A stretch of DNA of 64,000 nt from Immersiella caudata (taxonomy: Eukaryota > Ascomycota > Sordariomycetes > Sordariales > Lasiosphaeriaceae): positions 3,100,001-3,164,000 of the forward strand of contig JAULSU010000005.1 of assembly GCA_030512335.1 (NCBI GenBank), read 5' to 3'. The first letter of the stretch is position 1; every line of letters begins with the position of its first letter. Below the pieces are notes generated by a model, which worked only from the letters and a program-made list of their open reading frames with translations, was not told where the DNA came from and searched no databases. Position numbers and translations under genes: made by a program. Positions 1-10,410 of this stretch are shown here, piece after piece.

Positions 1-136
1 CATGGCTGCTTTCACCGATCATTCAGTCTCGCAGTGAGATGAGATTGTGAGTTTGGAAGGCAGCTGTAGCATTCGCCCGTCTTCCAGGACGTCTCGGAGA
101 TGGATTTGGCTTGTTAGGTTTCCGTGAACATCCCGC

Positions 137-295
137 TTATGGCATATCGCTTGAGCTGCTGTCTGATGAGCTGGTGACTGTGCCGTGGACATCGCGTCTT
201 GCGACGGTGACGAGGTGGTAGATGCCAAAGGCTATGAGGGCGAGGATGATGAAGAGGACGATGACGATGACGGCAATGACGTCGTTTTGCTTCAT
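137..295 (-). CDS. 52-residue single-pass membrane micro-protein
   Basis: A short open frame of 53 codons including the stop. Residues 1-5 are polar, residues about 6-25 are an almost unbroken Val/Ile/Leu/Phe/Ala segment long enough to cross a membrane once, a Tyr-His and a basic RR pair follow, and the last 12 residues are Ser/Asp rich. This N-out or signal-anchor layout is typical of small fungal membrane proteins, but I do not recognise a family. It could also be the terminal exon of a longer gene, since the window begins just downstream of it. The hydrophobic run, good codon choice (mostly C-ending) and clean start support real coding; the small size keeps confidence moderate. Confidence 0.5.
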   Translation of the reverse strand: MKQNDVIAVIVIVLFIILALIAFGIYHLVTVARRDVHGTVTSSSDSSSSDMP

Positions 296-1333
296 TTTGA
301 TGGTTGTGGAATGGAGTCGTCTGTTTCGGGTGTGATAACCGGGTCGGGTTTGGGTGAGCTGTGCTCGGGTGGGGCTGAGCGAAGCTGAGAGAGCTCGACG
401 GCGCCTTGCGACAGCGCTGGAATGGATGCGTAGGTGGCTTTGAGACAGCGATTTGGGTAGATAATCTTTTTGATGCGCTTTCTTGGAGACGTCAGCTTTT
501 GATCCGGGCTGGAATGTCGCCGACGTGGAGGAGAACTTACGATTGGCAGATCAGGTTCTAGAAGCTGTCAGTTGCGGGGTTGGGCTTGGATCTTGGATAC
601 CAATGGCAAATGCGGTGAGAGCAATGCGCCAGATGGGAGGCTATCCTTTCTTCGACAAAGGCAATGCTGAGAAGCAAATGCTGAAATGAATAAACTCGCT
701 GGGTATCGTCAAAGTCGAATTCACAAACAGGTAACGATGGGAACTGGAATGCGACAGCAAGGCGCAAAGGAGGGCGAGTGCAAGAAATAGGGCGTTGCCC
801 CGCCACCTGCTTTGTGCAAGTCAATAAAGTGCGAGGCTGGCAGCGACGCGCAAGGATTGTTAGCGTTAAGTGGTTCTTGGCGCGACAAACCCGCCCACAC
901 GTCAGCTCAGGTACGGGGTACGCACGGGCCATTGCACAGGATCATCTGTACCAACCCCTCGTGGGGATGGTTTCGATTGATGGGCCTCGGGAGAAATTAA
1001 TGAAAACACCTCGAAAGCCAAATGTGCGATTCTCACAAACAGCTAACTGTGCACAATGTTGGTTGGAATCTTGCCGAGCTAAGCCTATCTCTACAATTCA
1101 GTTACTCATTACCCGTTCAGCCTTAACCGTGACACCGATGCCAGAACGGAGCCCAGACTGGCTCCGCAGCTGCAAGAAACCTGACAAAATCAGGGGGAAC
1201 GCCATACCCGTATTTCATCGCAAAAGTAGACCATCCGAGCGTTTCTGGTGCCGCCTAAACGCATTACTGACCGGAAATCCTCAAACCCAGTTGAAGAGAC
1301 GTGAAGCTGTCAGAGGAGCGATGGTCGCTGGAC
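296..1333. other. Intergenic, no gene seen
   Basis: About 1 kb between the micro-protein and the 3' end of the HP1 gene. Short open frames on both strands lack domain content, hydrophobic pattern or splice sites that join them. The first part should hold the promoter of the micro-protein gene, the second the 3' UTR of HP1. Confidence 0.5.
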
Positions 1334-2482
1334 CTAGAGATTCGATGCCTTCCCTGATGCAACCGACTCGGTGTCAAGGTCCTCCTTCTTGATAATCTTC
1401 ACGTGTCGCTCGTAGAATTGCAACATCTAAACGCGCGGTCAGCTCATCCAGTGAAAAACAAAACCTTGGGATGGCTATACCTTTTGTGGACACCGTTGGT
1501 ATATTACGCTGGTCTCGTGCTGGGTCTTGTGGCCGTTCTTCCAGGTCAAGTAAACCATGAGCTTCCCGCTCTCCTCGTCTTCGCATGCATCCAAATGTGC
1601 GATATGGTCTTCCCATGACCCTGCTGGCGGCTTCCATGGTGCATTCCGGACTGGTAAAGGTGCATCCGAATCTACGTCGCCATTCTTTTTCGACCTCTTG
1701 GTAGAAGAGGTCGTCCCAGACGAGGGCCTGCCCCGCTTCTTGCTCTTGAGGCCGCCCTTGACGTGGAGGTTGTCGCGACCGCCAATGCTCTCCAGGTATT
1801 CATCCAGAGCGACAGAGGCGTCCCTATATAAGCTGTCAGCAAACAGCAATGCGCCCAGCTACTGGCGGCCCGTACAGAAGATTCTCTTCCGGCTCCCATG
1901 TTCTGTCGGATTTCTTCTCGTACCCCTCCCACTTCACCTCGAACAGCGGATTACCCTGCAGCAGAATTAGCCTCGAACCCAGAACAAGAAGGTGCGCTTA
2001 TGCGGTGACTTACATCGTCGCTGATGACGTGGGACAAGATCTTCTCCACGACATAGCTGCGACGATGTTAGCGAGACACTCCGTGGCGGGGTCGCCTCCA
2101 GGAAACATACATATCTTCTGACTCCTCGTCATCCTCTCCATCATCATCGCCATCCTCCTCACTGTCACCTCCGTTCTCTTCTGCGGCCGCAACGCCCTCC
2201 TCCTTCATCTCCTCAGGTTGCTCTTCCTTGTAACTGGCCCGCTCCTTATCGCGGCTCGATTTCTTGGTCACTGGGGTCGGCGCATCGAAATCGACGTCCG
2301 AAGCTTCTTCGCCGTCGCTGATTGCTGCTCCGGTAATGTTAGCTTCATGCGCGACTTCCAAATTGGGTGGGGGAATGAGGTATCCCAGCACGGGGCCGAT
2401 TGGGAACGGGGCGCAAAGAAATCGCCATCTAAACTCCGTTTTGCGCGGCGGCTCGCGCTGAGCAGAACTTACCAGGGGGCAT
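1334..2482 (-). CDS. Heterochromatin protein 1 (HP1) homologue
   Basis: Six coding exons (2482-2473, 2324-2111, 2056-2014, 1955-1876, 1823-1481, 1426-1334) give 783 nt, 260 residues. After an acidic N-terminal arm rich in Glu/Asp, residues about 74-130 form a chromodomain with IYVVEKIL, EVKWEGY and TWEPEENLL, so the Tyr-Trp-Tyr cage that grips methylated H3K9 is present. A basic hinge with KSKKRGRPSS follows, and residues about 180-245 match a chromoshadow domain (WEDHIAHLDACE, VYLTWKNGHKTQH, MLQFYERHVKI), the dimerisation module. Family knowledge: HP1 reads H3K9me3 and spreads silent chromatin. All five introns have GT-AG ends and several show CTAAC boxes. The first coding exon is only 10 nt (M-P-P-). 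Neurospora HPO is the nearest named relative I know. Confidence 0.92.
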
Positions 2483-2528
2483 TTTCGTGTATTTTTTTTT
2501 GGAGTGCAAGTTATTGCGAATTCATCCA

Positions 2529-2542
2529 AAATCCCGGGATTT
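2529..2542. repeat. 14-bp perfect palindrome upstream of HP1
   Basis: AAATCCCGGGATTT is perfectly self-complementary, with an SmaI-like CCCGGG core. It lies 47 nt upstream of the HP1 start codon, so within the leader or core promoter. A dimeric regulator site is possible but not shown. Confidence 0.5.
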
Positions 2543-2662
2543 GGGCGAGGTTTTGCGAGTGCGCTGCAGCGATTGAGTGGTGTTGATGCGGCTGCTCGCG
2601 CAACTGGTTTCAGTCACGTTGTGAGCCTCGCAGGCGCGCTGGAAAAAACGGGGCTGCTGTGG

Positions 2663-2698
2663 TAAGGAGGGAAAGGTGACTAAGGAGGGAAAGGTGAC
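2663..2698. repeat. 18-bp exact tandem duplication
   Basis: The unit TAAGGAGGGAAAGGTGAC occurs twice head to tail with no mismatch, about 180 bp upstream of the HP1 start. It is purine rich and could double a protein-binding site in the HP1 promoter, or be a recent slippage event. Confidence 0.85.
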
Positions 2699-4700
2699 AG
2701 TGGCTGATGTGGCTGAAGTTCTCGATCCGCGATGCCACTTGGATGCCACCAATCAGAGCGGCCCATTGGAAAGTCGAAGCTGAAGCTTGGAGCGAGCCGC
2801 GCCGACAAAATGATCCCTCGGCTTCCCGCAGTGATTGTTTATATTATTTTGAGAAGGATCGTTCAGTCAGAAGTTAAGGGATTGTCGCCTTCCGCCCTAT
2901 TTCATCGTGATTTTTCTTGTCTTCCATCTGGAACAAGCCGTTTTGAGTTCAGCTCCAACCTAGTGGGAATGGGCCTGCTCTTCTTACAGGAAAGTGCATC
3001 AGGCAATGGCAAGAAGCTCAAACTCCAAGCTTATCGACCCAACGGCCCTGGGATACATACAACTGATATGAATATGGTTCTCCGGGCTATATAAAGCTGG
3101 AGGCCTTTCGGTTCGTCACGGTACATAACATGACCACTGACCTTCAAGCCCCCAGATAGACCCTCCTCTGGAGCTCACTTCGTCGCGTGCCGCTCAGCCA
3201 GAGCACGGATAACATGTTGGGAAACGCTGAGGCTCACCGTTTTGTCGTGCGGAACAGCACGAGAGGCACGCATTCGGTTCATTCGTATCGCCTCGGTAGC
3301 AGGCTGAGCTGGCGAGACAACACGCGGGCGGGCTCAGCTGGGAAAGACTGCGGACTGCCCACAGCTTGGGTAGTTGATGTTTTGAGGGTCAGAGAACTGA
3401 CGCTTGAGGGTCATGGAAATTGGCTTCCCCCGGCGGGACCGACTTGTTATCAGAGAACGGTCGCTCTGTGATCTGTTCGAGAACTATTGGACTTTTGGTG
3501 AGGGCGGGGATGCTGATTTGAAGAAGTTGGGAAGACAGAACTGGCCAACTCAGCGAGGCGGGATGGGGTTTCCGTCGCTTCGGGCACGCGAAACTGAACA
3601 AATCAGACATGGGCTGGGTCATCTCCTCCTTATGTAGATGCGCATGCAACCACCGCCTCTCCACTCTTGGTCAAGGTCCCAAAGAGTCTCCTGGCGGCCG
3701 TCAACAAGGAGCGACGCGCTTGACCCGCTGCAGGTCGGTAGTGAGCAATTTTCTGTTGATGCAGCATCGAGGTGAGGCTGCAGAAGGTCAATCTCTCGTG
3801 ACCGCTGATGCCCCTTTACGCCTCGATCCAGACGTCCTGGCGTGGCCAGTAGCTGCTAGAATTCAATAGATCTGGCGGAGAGTGCCCCATGCGCTTGCTG
3901 CCGCGGCAGGGGGCTCTTATTTTTGATGCATCCGGAAAGGGGCCGGCGATGCTGGTTAGTGCCAACCCAGTAACTGTTGGAAAAAGAAACCTTGTCCTTA
4001 CCCTTTTGGCAGCCGTTGAGCAACCCTGCGTGCGGAGTTTGCGTCAACGTCGTGACAAGCTGGCCCGTACCCAAACCGCAAAACTTTCAGTTGGACGGCG
4101 CGTCTTTTCTGCTGTGTCGACAGCTGCGGCCACCCTCGGCTCCTCGCTATTCTGGTCGCGAAGCGGTGGTCGAGGTTGAATGCAGGGAGTCGAGCTGCGG
4201 CTTTTGAGGTCTGATGCAGGGATTGATCCGGCTGGTCCCACCAGGTCGTGCCCCGCCTAAGCGCCCCCCTGCACACTAAAAAGGCGCCACGAAGCCGCGG
4301 TACAGGCCGACGATCAGCGCTAACCGAATGACGGAAGAACAGTTTGACTTCTCAGATGGAAGGAACCACTCAGGGAACGCCTGCCTCGTTGATAGTGTCA
4401 ATGGCACCAAAAGCAGCTGCATCAAACGCTGGCTTCGAGACTGCAGCAAACTCTTCCAATCCGACGCTTGGGTCGTATTGATCGCGATACCTAATCTTAA
4501 ATTCACAATCCTCTGTTGCAAACGCGGCGCCACGTCCACGAACGAAGACAATGTTCGCGTGCAGAGGCTGGCGTCCACCGAAAACCGGGTCACTCAAGAC
4601 AGGCCCCAGACAGCCTTCACACCACCAGCCGGATCTGGAACCGTGACCGCGGTCTGCCTGGTGGCTGCCACTGGTAGTTCTATTGCTGGTGCTGCTCCTG

Positions 4701-4734
<34 letters not shown>

Positions 4735-5287
4735 CTGATGGTGGGGGGCTTCCTTTTCATCTTATTTCCCTCCCTTTACCCTCCTCCTCGCACACCTCGC
4801 AGATACGAACTGCGAGTTGCAACATCGACTCACTGACGCTGACACGTCGTTCACGCACTTCGTTTCCCTTGTCAACTCACCATCCGGAACCCCAACCTTG
4901 GGGGTCGAAAAAACGGTAGTTCCAGGGCCCCCTGTCCGCTACCTGCCCTACCGGGTGCTACTGACCGGGCTAGGGGAAAGGGGCAAGGGAAAAAGAAACG
5001 GTTTGGGGAGCAACGAGATGCCATCGGAAGCAAAATAGGTCTGCCGTTCTTAAACCCCCGATTCCCCAGAAAGCCACTTCTTTTCGACCGTGGTTCACCT
5101 CTGGTGGCTTTCAATGGTCCTGACGAGCACGGCTCCCAGGAAGGAGCGGCTGCTCACTCATAGGTCGAGCCGAGCTGCGTGTGTACTTCAATCCCACCCA
5201 CTTCCAACTCCAGCTCCGGTACTTGTTCATTGCGCCCCGCCACTGTGAATCTATCTGTCTACCACTCCGAGCCCAGTTGGAGACAGA
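2699..5287. other. Gene-poor stretch of about 2.6 kb
   Basis: No gene is supported here. It holds a TATA-like box near 3089-3097 with no evident gene behind it, a (GCT)10 triplet tract near 4703-4733, and one minus-strand segment (about 4370-4757) that looks partly protein-like but has no start or splice structure I can complete. The last few hundred bases should be the promoter of the zinc-finger gene at 5288. Confidence 0.45.
4703..4733. repeat. (GCT)n triplet microsatellite
   Basis: Ten uninterrupted GCT units, flanked by further degenerate CTG-like triplets from about 4685. On the plus strand it would encode a poly-Ala tail of a 136-codon open frame; on the minus strand poly-Gln or poly-Ser depending on frame. 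No gene is confirmed around it. Confidence 0.85.
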
Positions 5288-7623
5288 ATGGCCGAGGCAT
5301 CGAGCCAACCTTCCGGCACTCCAAAAGCCACCAAGGATAAGAGCTGTCCGTACTGTCACCAGGCTTTCACATCGTCGTCCCTCGGTCGCCACCTGGATCT
5401 GTACATCAAGGAGAGAAACCCAAAAGCGCCGGATGGTGTGCACAATGTCGACGAGATTCGGAAAATCAGGGGAAGCGTCACTAGGAGGCAGGCGAAGGGA
5501 CCTTTGGTCCGGCGCAACACATCGGTATCGGTTGGTACTCCCACGGCAGCGTCGAAAAGGAGTCCAGTGTCGGAGGATGCCGAATCGTTGCTCAAGTCTC
5601 CTCTTTCTCAGAGGGATGCCTCGCAGCTTGGGAGGAGCCAGTCCCGGAACATACCATGGGAGGCGACAGGTGTTATGAACGACATCACAGTGGGGAGCGG
5701 GGAAGTTGGTAGGCGCAATGAGGATGGGGAAACCGAAGGCTCAAGATCGGGGCCTCAACGAGCGACCAACCGGCAGGCGCTCAAACAACAACTCGAAGCG
5801 AGGCAGCGTTTTCAGGATGCGATGGATACGTCGAGAGCTGCTGAGTTGGCACTGCGGGAGCTGATCGCCTCATGGAGGGCTGCCAAGTCTGTTCCAAAGC
5901 TGAGACCCCGTTTACACGCTCTCGGACTGACATTATCTACAGGCAGCAAATCGACATGAAATCGACGCCATTCGACTTTGATCCTTTGTCTCTCGACTTC
6001 CCCGCCTTGACGCTGCAGTGTCTCGAGCCACCACCGACCCTGTTCTCCTCCACCCAGCACTCCACATCCACTTCCTGGTCAATCACACCACCTGGTCCCA
6101 AGCAACAAGTGGCGTTACGCGCGTATTTTTCTGAGGAATTTGGGAAATGGAGGGTCTTATGTGCAGCCGCTACAACCGCCGTCATCGAGGATCTGAACTA
6201 TCCCCCATCGACCGCACCACCAAAAGTCGACCCGAAGGAGGCAGTCCGCAAGGCTGAGAAAGCCGCCGAGGTTCTGGAGAAGAAGGTCTACGAACACATA
6301 CAAAGCTCCTTCACGGTATGGATGGGCCTAAGCCAGGAGCAGCGAGGAGAACTGTGGGGTCTCGAGCTAGCGCGGGGCGTCGGGCGGAAGCAGAAAGATA
6401 TCGAAAGGCTTAAGGAGGTGCAGCACGGGCTCACGCAAGAAAATGCGAATCTCAGGTCACAGGTCGAGCAGCTGAGTCGCCTACAGCAGCCACGGGAGTT
6501 TAAGATAGCCCCCCCAAGCACCATTTTCCTCGAACCCAAGTTCGTGAACCACTTGCAAAACGAGGGGGTGGCTCATGGCAAGAGCGGTGTCGGCCTTAAC
6601 CTCAGCGATCGCCATGCCGACCTCAATACGATTGTTTCATCTGCCATCGACAGATGGAAGAATGTCATTGCTTCCGCACGCTCTGCGACGACGGGCCTCC
6701 AGGCCCAACGCCCTTTGGCACCAACAAGAATGAAGAGCCCACCAGCAGCGGCAGCCGCTCGTAATGCCGACAAAAGCAGTTCAGGGCAGTGGGAGGTACA
6801 AGTACAGAGCGCGCCAGCAGGTCAACAACTCCAAATTCAGAGCCCGACAGTGCAAAGCCAGAAGCAGCAGCCCACAAAACAACCCGCAGCTACTTCCAGT
6901 ACGTTGGTACATCCTGCCTTCGCTGCGTCGGCCACGGCTGGTCACACGACAGCACAGCCACAAGGAAGCTCGGTGGTAGACCCTCAAAGTACCGCGGCAT
7001 CGACCAGTGGTCCAACTGACGACGAAAACGAAAACGAAAACGACGACTACGACGACGACGACGACGAGATGAGCGACGAGGATGCGGGCGTGGAAGCGAG
7101 GGGTGATGCAGATTCAGATGCCGAAGCGGACACCGATCCGGACGCCGACTCCGATATCGACGCTGATGCCGACGCTGATGCCGACGCTGACGCCGATGCC
7201 GATGCGGAGATGGAGGAAGACCATGGATATGAGATGATGGACACGCATCTAGCCGGTGGTGCCCAGCTAGCGAGTGTGCAAGTTCAGCACATGCAACGCC
7301 AGATAGGAGCTGGTGGAAGGCAGTGGGCTACCATGCCATCACAACACAGCGCGCAGCTCGACATTCCTCGTACAAGAAACACCACACAATCGCCCTTTAC
7401 GACAAGCGTGGACGGAACGACAAGAAGCGTCACTCTTTGCCAGGGCTCACATGGCGGCATGACCATGAGCAGGTCGATGACCAACGTCGGGATAATACAG
7501 GATATCGGAAACCAACACCAAAACCAACATAATATGGCGATGCCCGGCCACGGCGGGATTCAGCATCCCGATCTCGGCATGATGCAAGGCGGAGCCGGAA
7601 ACGAAGTGATGTATATAGACTAA
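5288..7623 (+). CDS. N-terminal zinc-finger-like, coiled-coil, Asp-rich protein
   Basis: Two exons (5288-5886, 5943-7623) joined across a 56-nt intron with a weak GTCTGT donor and a CTGAC branch motif; 759 residues. Residues about 19-40 contain CPYCHQAF...GRHLDLYI, resembling the CxxC...H half of a Rad18/UBZ-type finger, but the last ligand position is Tyr rather than Cys/His, so metal binding is uncertain. Middle: helical segments with predicted coiled coil (RKAEKAAEVLEKKVYEH; then a leucine/glutamine segment around KEVQHGLTQENANL). C-terminal third: Gln/Ser/Thr-rich, then a long Asp/Ala run (7039-7206) and a Met/His/Gln/Gly-rich tail. I know similar finger-headed proteins as conserved hypotheticals in Pezizomycotina; the role is unknown, nuclear location is a guess from composition. 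Confidence 0.8.
7129..7206 (+). repeat. Asp-Ala coding repeat (GAYGCY)n
   Basis: Imperfect 6-nt repeats encode alternating Asp-Ala in the C-terminal third of the zinc-finger-like protein. The third codon positions vary (GAC/GAT, GCC/GCT), so the array is older than a simple slippage tract and may be kept at protein level as a flexible acidic linker. Confidence 0.75.
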
Positions 7624-8503
7624 TTCTTCGGTATCTTGGGCCAACAGCACAGCGTTTATGACCTATACAAAGCACAAGACGGGGGAATGTATTCCCAGGA
7701 TTTATCACCACGTACAGTAGCTTATTTGTCTTCTTCCCACGTAACAGTTTTGGGACGGGTTCTTGCATAATGGTAGGGGAGGAGCTAGACACTAGAATAA
7801 TGTGTAAATGTAAGGTACTATTCTGGGCAGCTTGGTTTGGACCTTTGCAGTTTGAGGTTGCGATTGGCGTGTGCAGGAGCGGAGGTACCATTCGGACGTG
7901 TCGAGGAAAGAGCGAGCCGGGTCTGTTGAGTTGAAATTGCAGCGACCAAGTTGCCGGGACTCTGCTGTCCCCTTTTCCACCCCACGCATTGGCATCATCA
8001 TCCCCATTACCACCCTTCTCATCGTTTGAAGGAAGCAGCATCAGCTAAGCTTCTATACAGAACTTCACAATCGTTTTGGACACAACACAATTCCATCCGA
8101 CCAACGCCATACGTTCAGGCACATCATTCGCTTTGGAAATCACCACTAAGGTATCCATACGGTTCTCGCATGGCCCAGCCCAGAATGGCACATCCACTAC
8201 CACACCCAAACGTCCAGTCAACAGCAAAACCGCCCATATTCGCAACGCCACCACCTGAATAGCGTTTCAGGTCACGTGCTGCGAATGCTCGTGACAGAGC
8301 CGCCACGCTGCCGGCAAAGACAGAGCTTCTTATCAAGGCCGGGATTGAGGGTCCCTCAAAGCCCTATGCGCAAATCCGCCATTTTTCATCCGATGATGGT
8401 TCCGCCACTGCCATAATCCAAGCCACAGGTGCCGAGATCGCGGGAGAACTAATGAAGTGCGCACGCCCGTTACCACCTCCTTTCCTCTTTCCCCCAAACG
8501 CTC
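7624..8503. other. Intergenic, no gene seen
   Basis: Contains the 3' UTR of the upstream gene and the promoter of the acidic low-complexity gene. Open frames on both strands are compositionally random and none has recognisable domains. Confidence 0.5.
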
Positions 8504-9856
8504 ATGGCTGATCCGAGTGACAGGAGTTCAAGGCCGCCGCGGCCGGTTTTATTCTCATCGAGACTCCTGGAACCGAATAGCCCGTTCTACCAAGACCGAA
8601 AGGGCAGAGGGTCAAAGGGAAAGAAGACCAAGTACGTACCGCTAGATTTAACCAGCACCAGCCAGGGAATGGGCTCGAGGGGGTATGGAGGTAATGGAGG
8701 TGGAGGTGGAGAGAGAGAGAGAAACGGTGGTGGGCCGAGTGGTAGCGGAAGCGGTGGAGGCAGTGGGGGGAGCGATGATGACGGGAAAAAGGGTGACGAC
8801 AAGGAGGGCGGTGAAAAGAAGGACAATGACAAGAAGGACGAAAATCGGAGGGACGGTGATGAAGAGGATGTGAAGAAGCAGGACAATGACGAGGAGGACG
8901 AAGAAGCCGAGGAAAACGAGGTAGAGGACAACAGGGCGGAAGACAAGAAAGGGAAGGGTAAGGAGAAATACAACGATGGGGAATCAATTGAAGAACTACG
9001 GGACCAGATGGAAGAGATAAGGAACGCGGAGAGGGTGATTGCGGAGGACGAGAAGAAGCGAAAGCTAGATTGGGAGAAGAGAAGCAGAGCATTTCTGGAT
9101 CGCAACCGCGGGCAATATGACAGCTCTTTGCGCATTGCGTGGACGAAACAGGAAGAGAGAGATTCCGAAGCCTCTGGAAGTGGACAAAAGGTGTTAGACA
9201 AGGGAAAGGGGGTCGACAGATACACCAACGTCCCAGACGGCTATTTCCCCGGCCTGATGGGCACACTACAAAGGCACAAGGACAGCATAGAAGCAAGCGC
9301 CCTCCCACCTCCCGAGGCGAACGCTCCCCCACCTCCCCTACGCGGGATTCACAAAGCCTGGCACGAGGCATCCAGATACCAGAATATGGGGCAAACCAAC
9401 CCCCAGCCGCCGCCGGAAGCTGGTCCCAGCAGACTCAGGAATGCGCCAAGTGCTACTGCCCGGACATATCCGCGCCCCAGCAACCTGGGCCGAGGCATTT
9501 TGCATGGAGGCCCGCTCATCAACCACACAGAGGAGGTCATCATGAGTTGTTTGGCCTCCCTCAACATGGACGATGCCGCATCGTACGAACCCCCTGTTCG
9601 TCCGCCGCAAAAGGGGGGTAGCCACAGCCAAAGCCAGTCAAGCCAGTCAAGTCACCTAAGCCAGCTAAGCCAGCTAAGCCAGCGACACCAGCAGGCTGCC
9701 CATAGCCTCAGCTACCAAACACCGGACCGGCAGCGGCCTTTGCCTTCTGTGGGAGATAGTGGCTACTACAGTCAAGGTTCCCGGTACAAAGTATCGCCCA
9801 ACATTCGGCGCGGCGGCCAGGGGTTCTACAGCTCCCAGCAGCGAGTCTTTTATTAG
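8504..9856 (+). CDS. Acidic low-complexity protein, function unknown
   Basis: Single exon, 450 residues. The N-terminus is basic and Ser/Pro rich (RSSRPPRPVLFSSRLLEPNS), followed by a Gly-rich stretch, then a highly charged Asp/Glu/Lys segment (about residues 85-190) and a short helical region with IEELRDQMEEIRNAERVI. The second half is Pro-rich with repeated SQ/SQLSQ motifs near residues 370-395 and a Tyr/Gly/Arg-rich tail. I recognise no domain. The start is the first ATG of the frame and lies directly after a CT-rich leader. The composition suggests a mostly disordered, probably nuclear protein; this is inference. A long minus-strand frame over the same bases is a compositional shadow. Confidence 0.7.
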   Translation: MADPSDRSSRPPRPVLFSSRLLEPNSPFYQDRKGRGSKGKKTKYVPLDLTSTSQGMGSRGYGGNGGGGGERERNGGGPSGSGSGGGSGGSDDDGKKGDDKEGGEKKDNDKKDENRRDGDEEDVKKQDNDEEDEEAEENEVEDNRAEDKKGKGKEKYNDGESIEELRDQMEEIRNAERVIAEDEKKRKLDWEKRSRAFLDRNRGQYDSSLRIAWTKQEERDSEASGSGQKVLDKGKGVDRYTNVPDGYFPGLMGTLQRHKDSIEASALPPPEANAPPPPLRGIHKAWHEASRYQNMGQTNPQPPPEAGPSRLRNAPSATARTYPRPSNLGRGILHGGPLINHTEEVIMSCLASLNMDDAASYEPPVRPPQKGGSHSQSQSSQSSHLSQLSQLSQRHQQAAHSLSYQTPDRQRPLPSVGDSGYYSQGSRYKVSPNIRRGGQGFYSSQQRVFY

Positions 9857-9962
9857 CTAGGTAGCTTTGTGGTGTACTTTGTAGCGAAATAATTGCAGCG
9901 AGAATGCCTATTTACATCGTACGATACGTCTGATTGCACCAGCTATACGTCTATTTGCACCC

Positions 9963-9992
9963 CATACACACATACACACATACACACACATA
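9963..9992. repeat. CA/CATA microsatellite
   Basis: About 30 bp of alternating ACACAT units in the 3' flank of the acidic protein gene. Confidence 0.8.
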
Positions 9993-10073
9993 ATCGTCAC
10001 CCTCGACAAAACGTATCACACCTATTACCACAAAGCCCTAAGGCCTTAATACAAAGTAAGAGAAGGTGTCCGA

Positions 10074-10205
10074 GTTAGTGTAAAAGGCGTTTAAGCTAGC
10101 TAAAGAGGTAGGTACGTTAGTTTAAAAGGCGTCTAGACTACCTAGTCAAAGAGGTATCTCAGTTGGTTTGAAAGGGGTCTAGGCTAGTTTAAGAGATATC
10201 TGGGC
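10074..10205. repeat. Three diverged 42-46-bp tandem units
   Basis: Units begin near 10074 (GTTAGTGTAAAAGGCGTTTA), 10116 (GTTAGTTTAAAAGGCGTCTA) and 10162 (GTTGGTTTGAAAGGGGTCTA), each followed by a CTAG-rich part and AAGAG.TAT/GTA. They lie in an A/T-rich gap between two convergent genes (9857-10410) that otherwise holds only 3' UTR-like sequence. Confidence 0.7.
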
Positions 10206-10410
10206 TATTTAAAACCTCTCGTTACTCAGTCAAGAAGACACCTTGGGGTGTGGCGCTGGTGTGTGGGCAGTGTTACAAAGAGACGTATAGTATAGTGTAA
10301 ATGGACATAGTTTATAAAAACAAATGAAAGCAACCTCCAAGAGATGGCCATGCCACACCTATCTGACCGTCGTCTAATACACAAAATTAGGTACACAAAA
10401 CGCTAAACTC

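Noticed and set aside
778..1392. 204-codon plus-strand frame
   Set aside because: Ends inside the HP1 3' exon on the other strand; composition random, no domain, no conserved pattern.
7430..8041. 203-codon minus-strand frame
   Set aside because: Overlaps the 3' end of the zinc-finger-like gene; Arg/Ser/Leu mixture without motifs.
8502..9371. 289-codon minus-strand frame opposite the acidic low-complexity gene
   Set aside because: His/Ser/Pro/Leu-rich shadow of Asp/Glu/Lys/Gly codons on the other strand; no domain.
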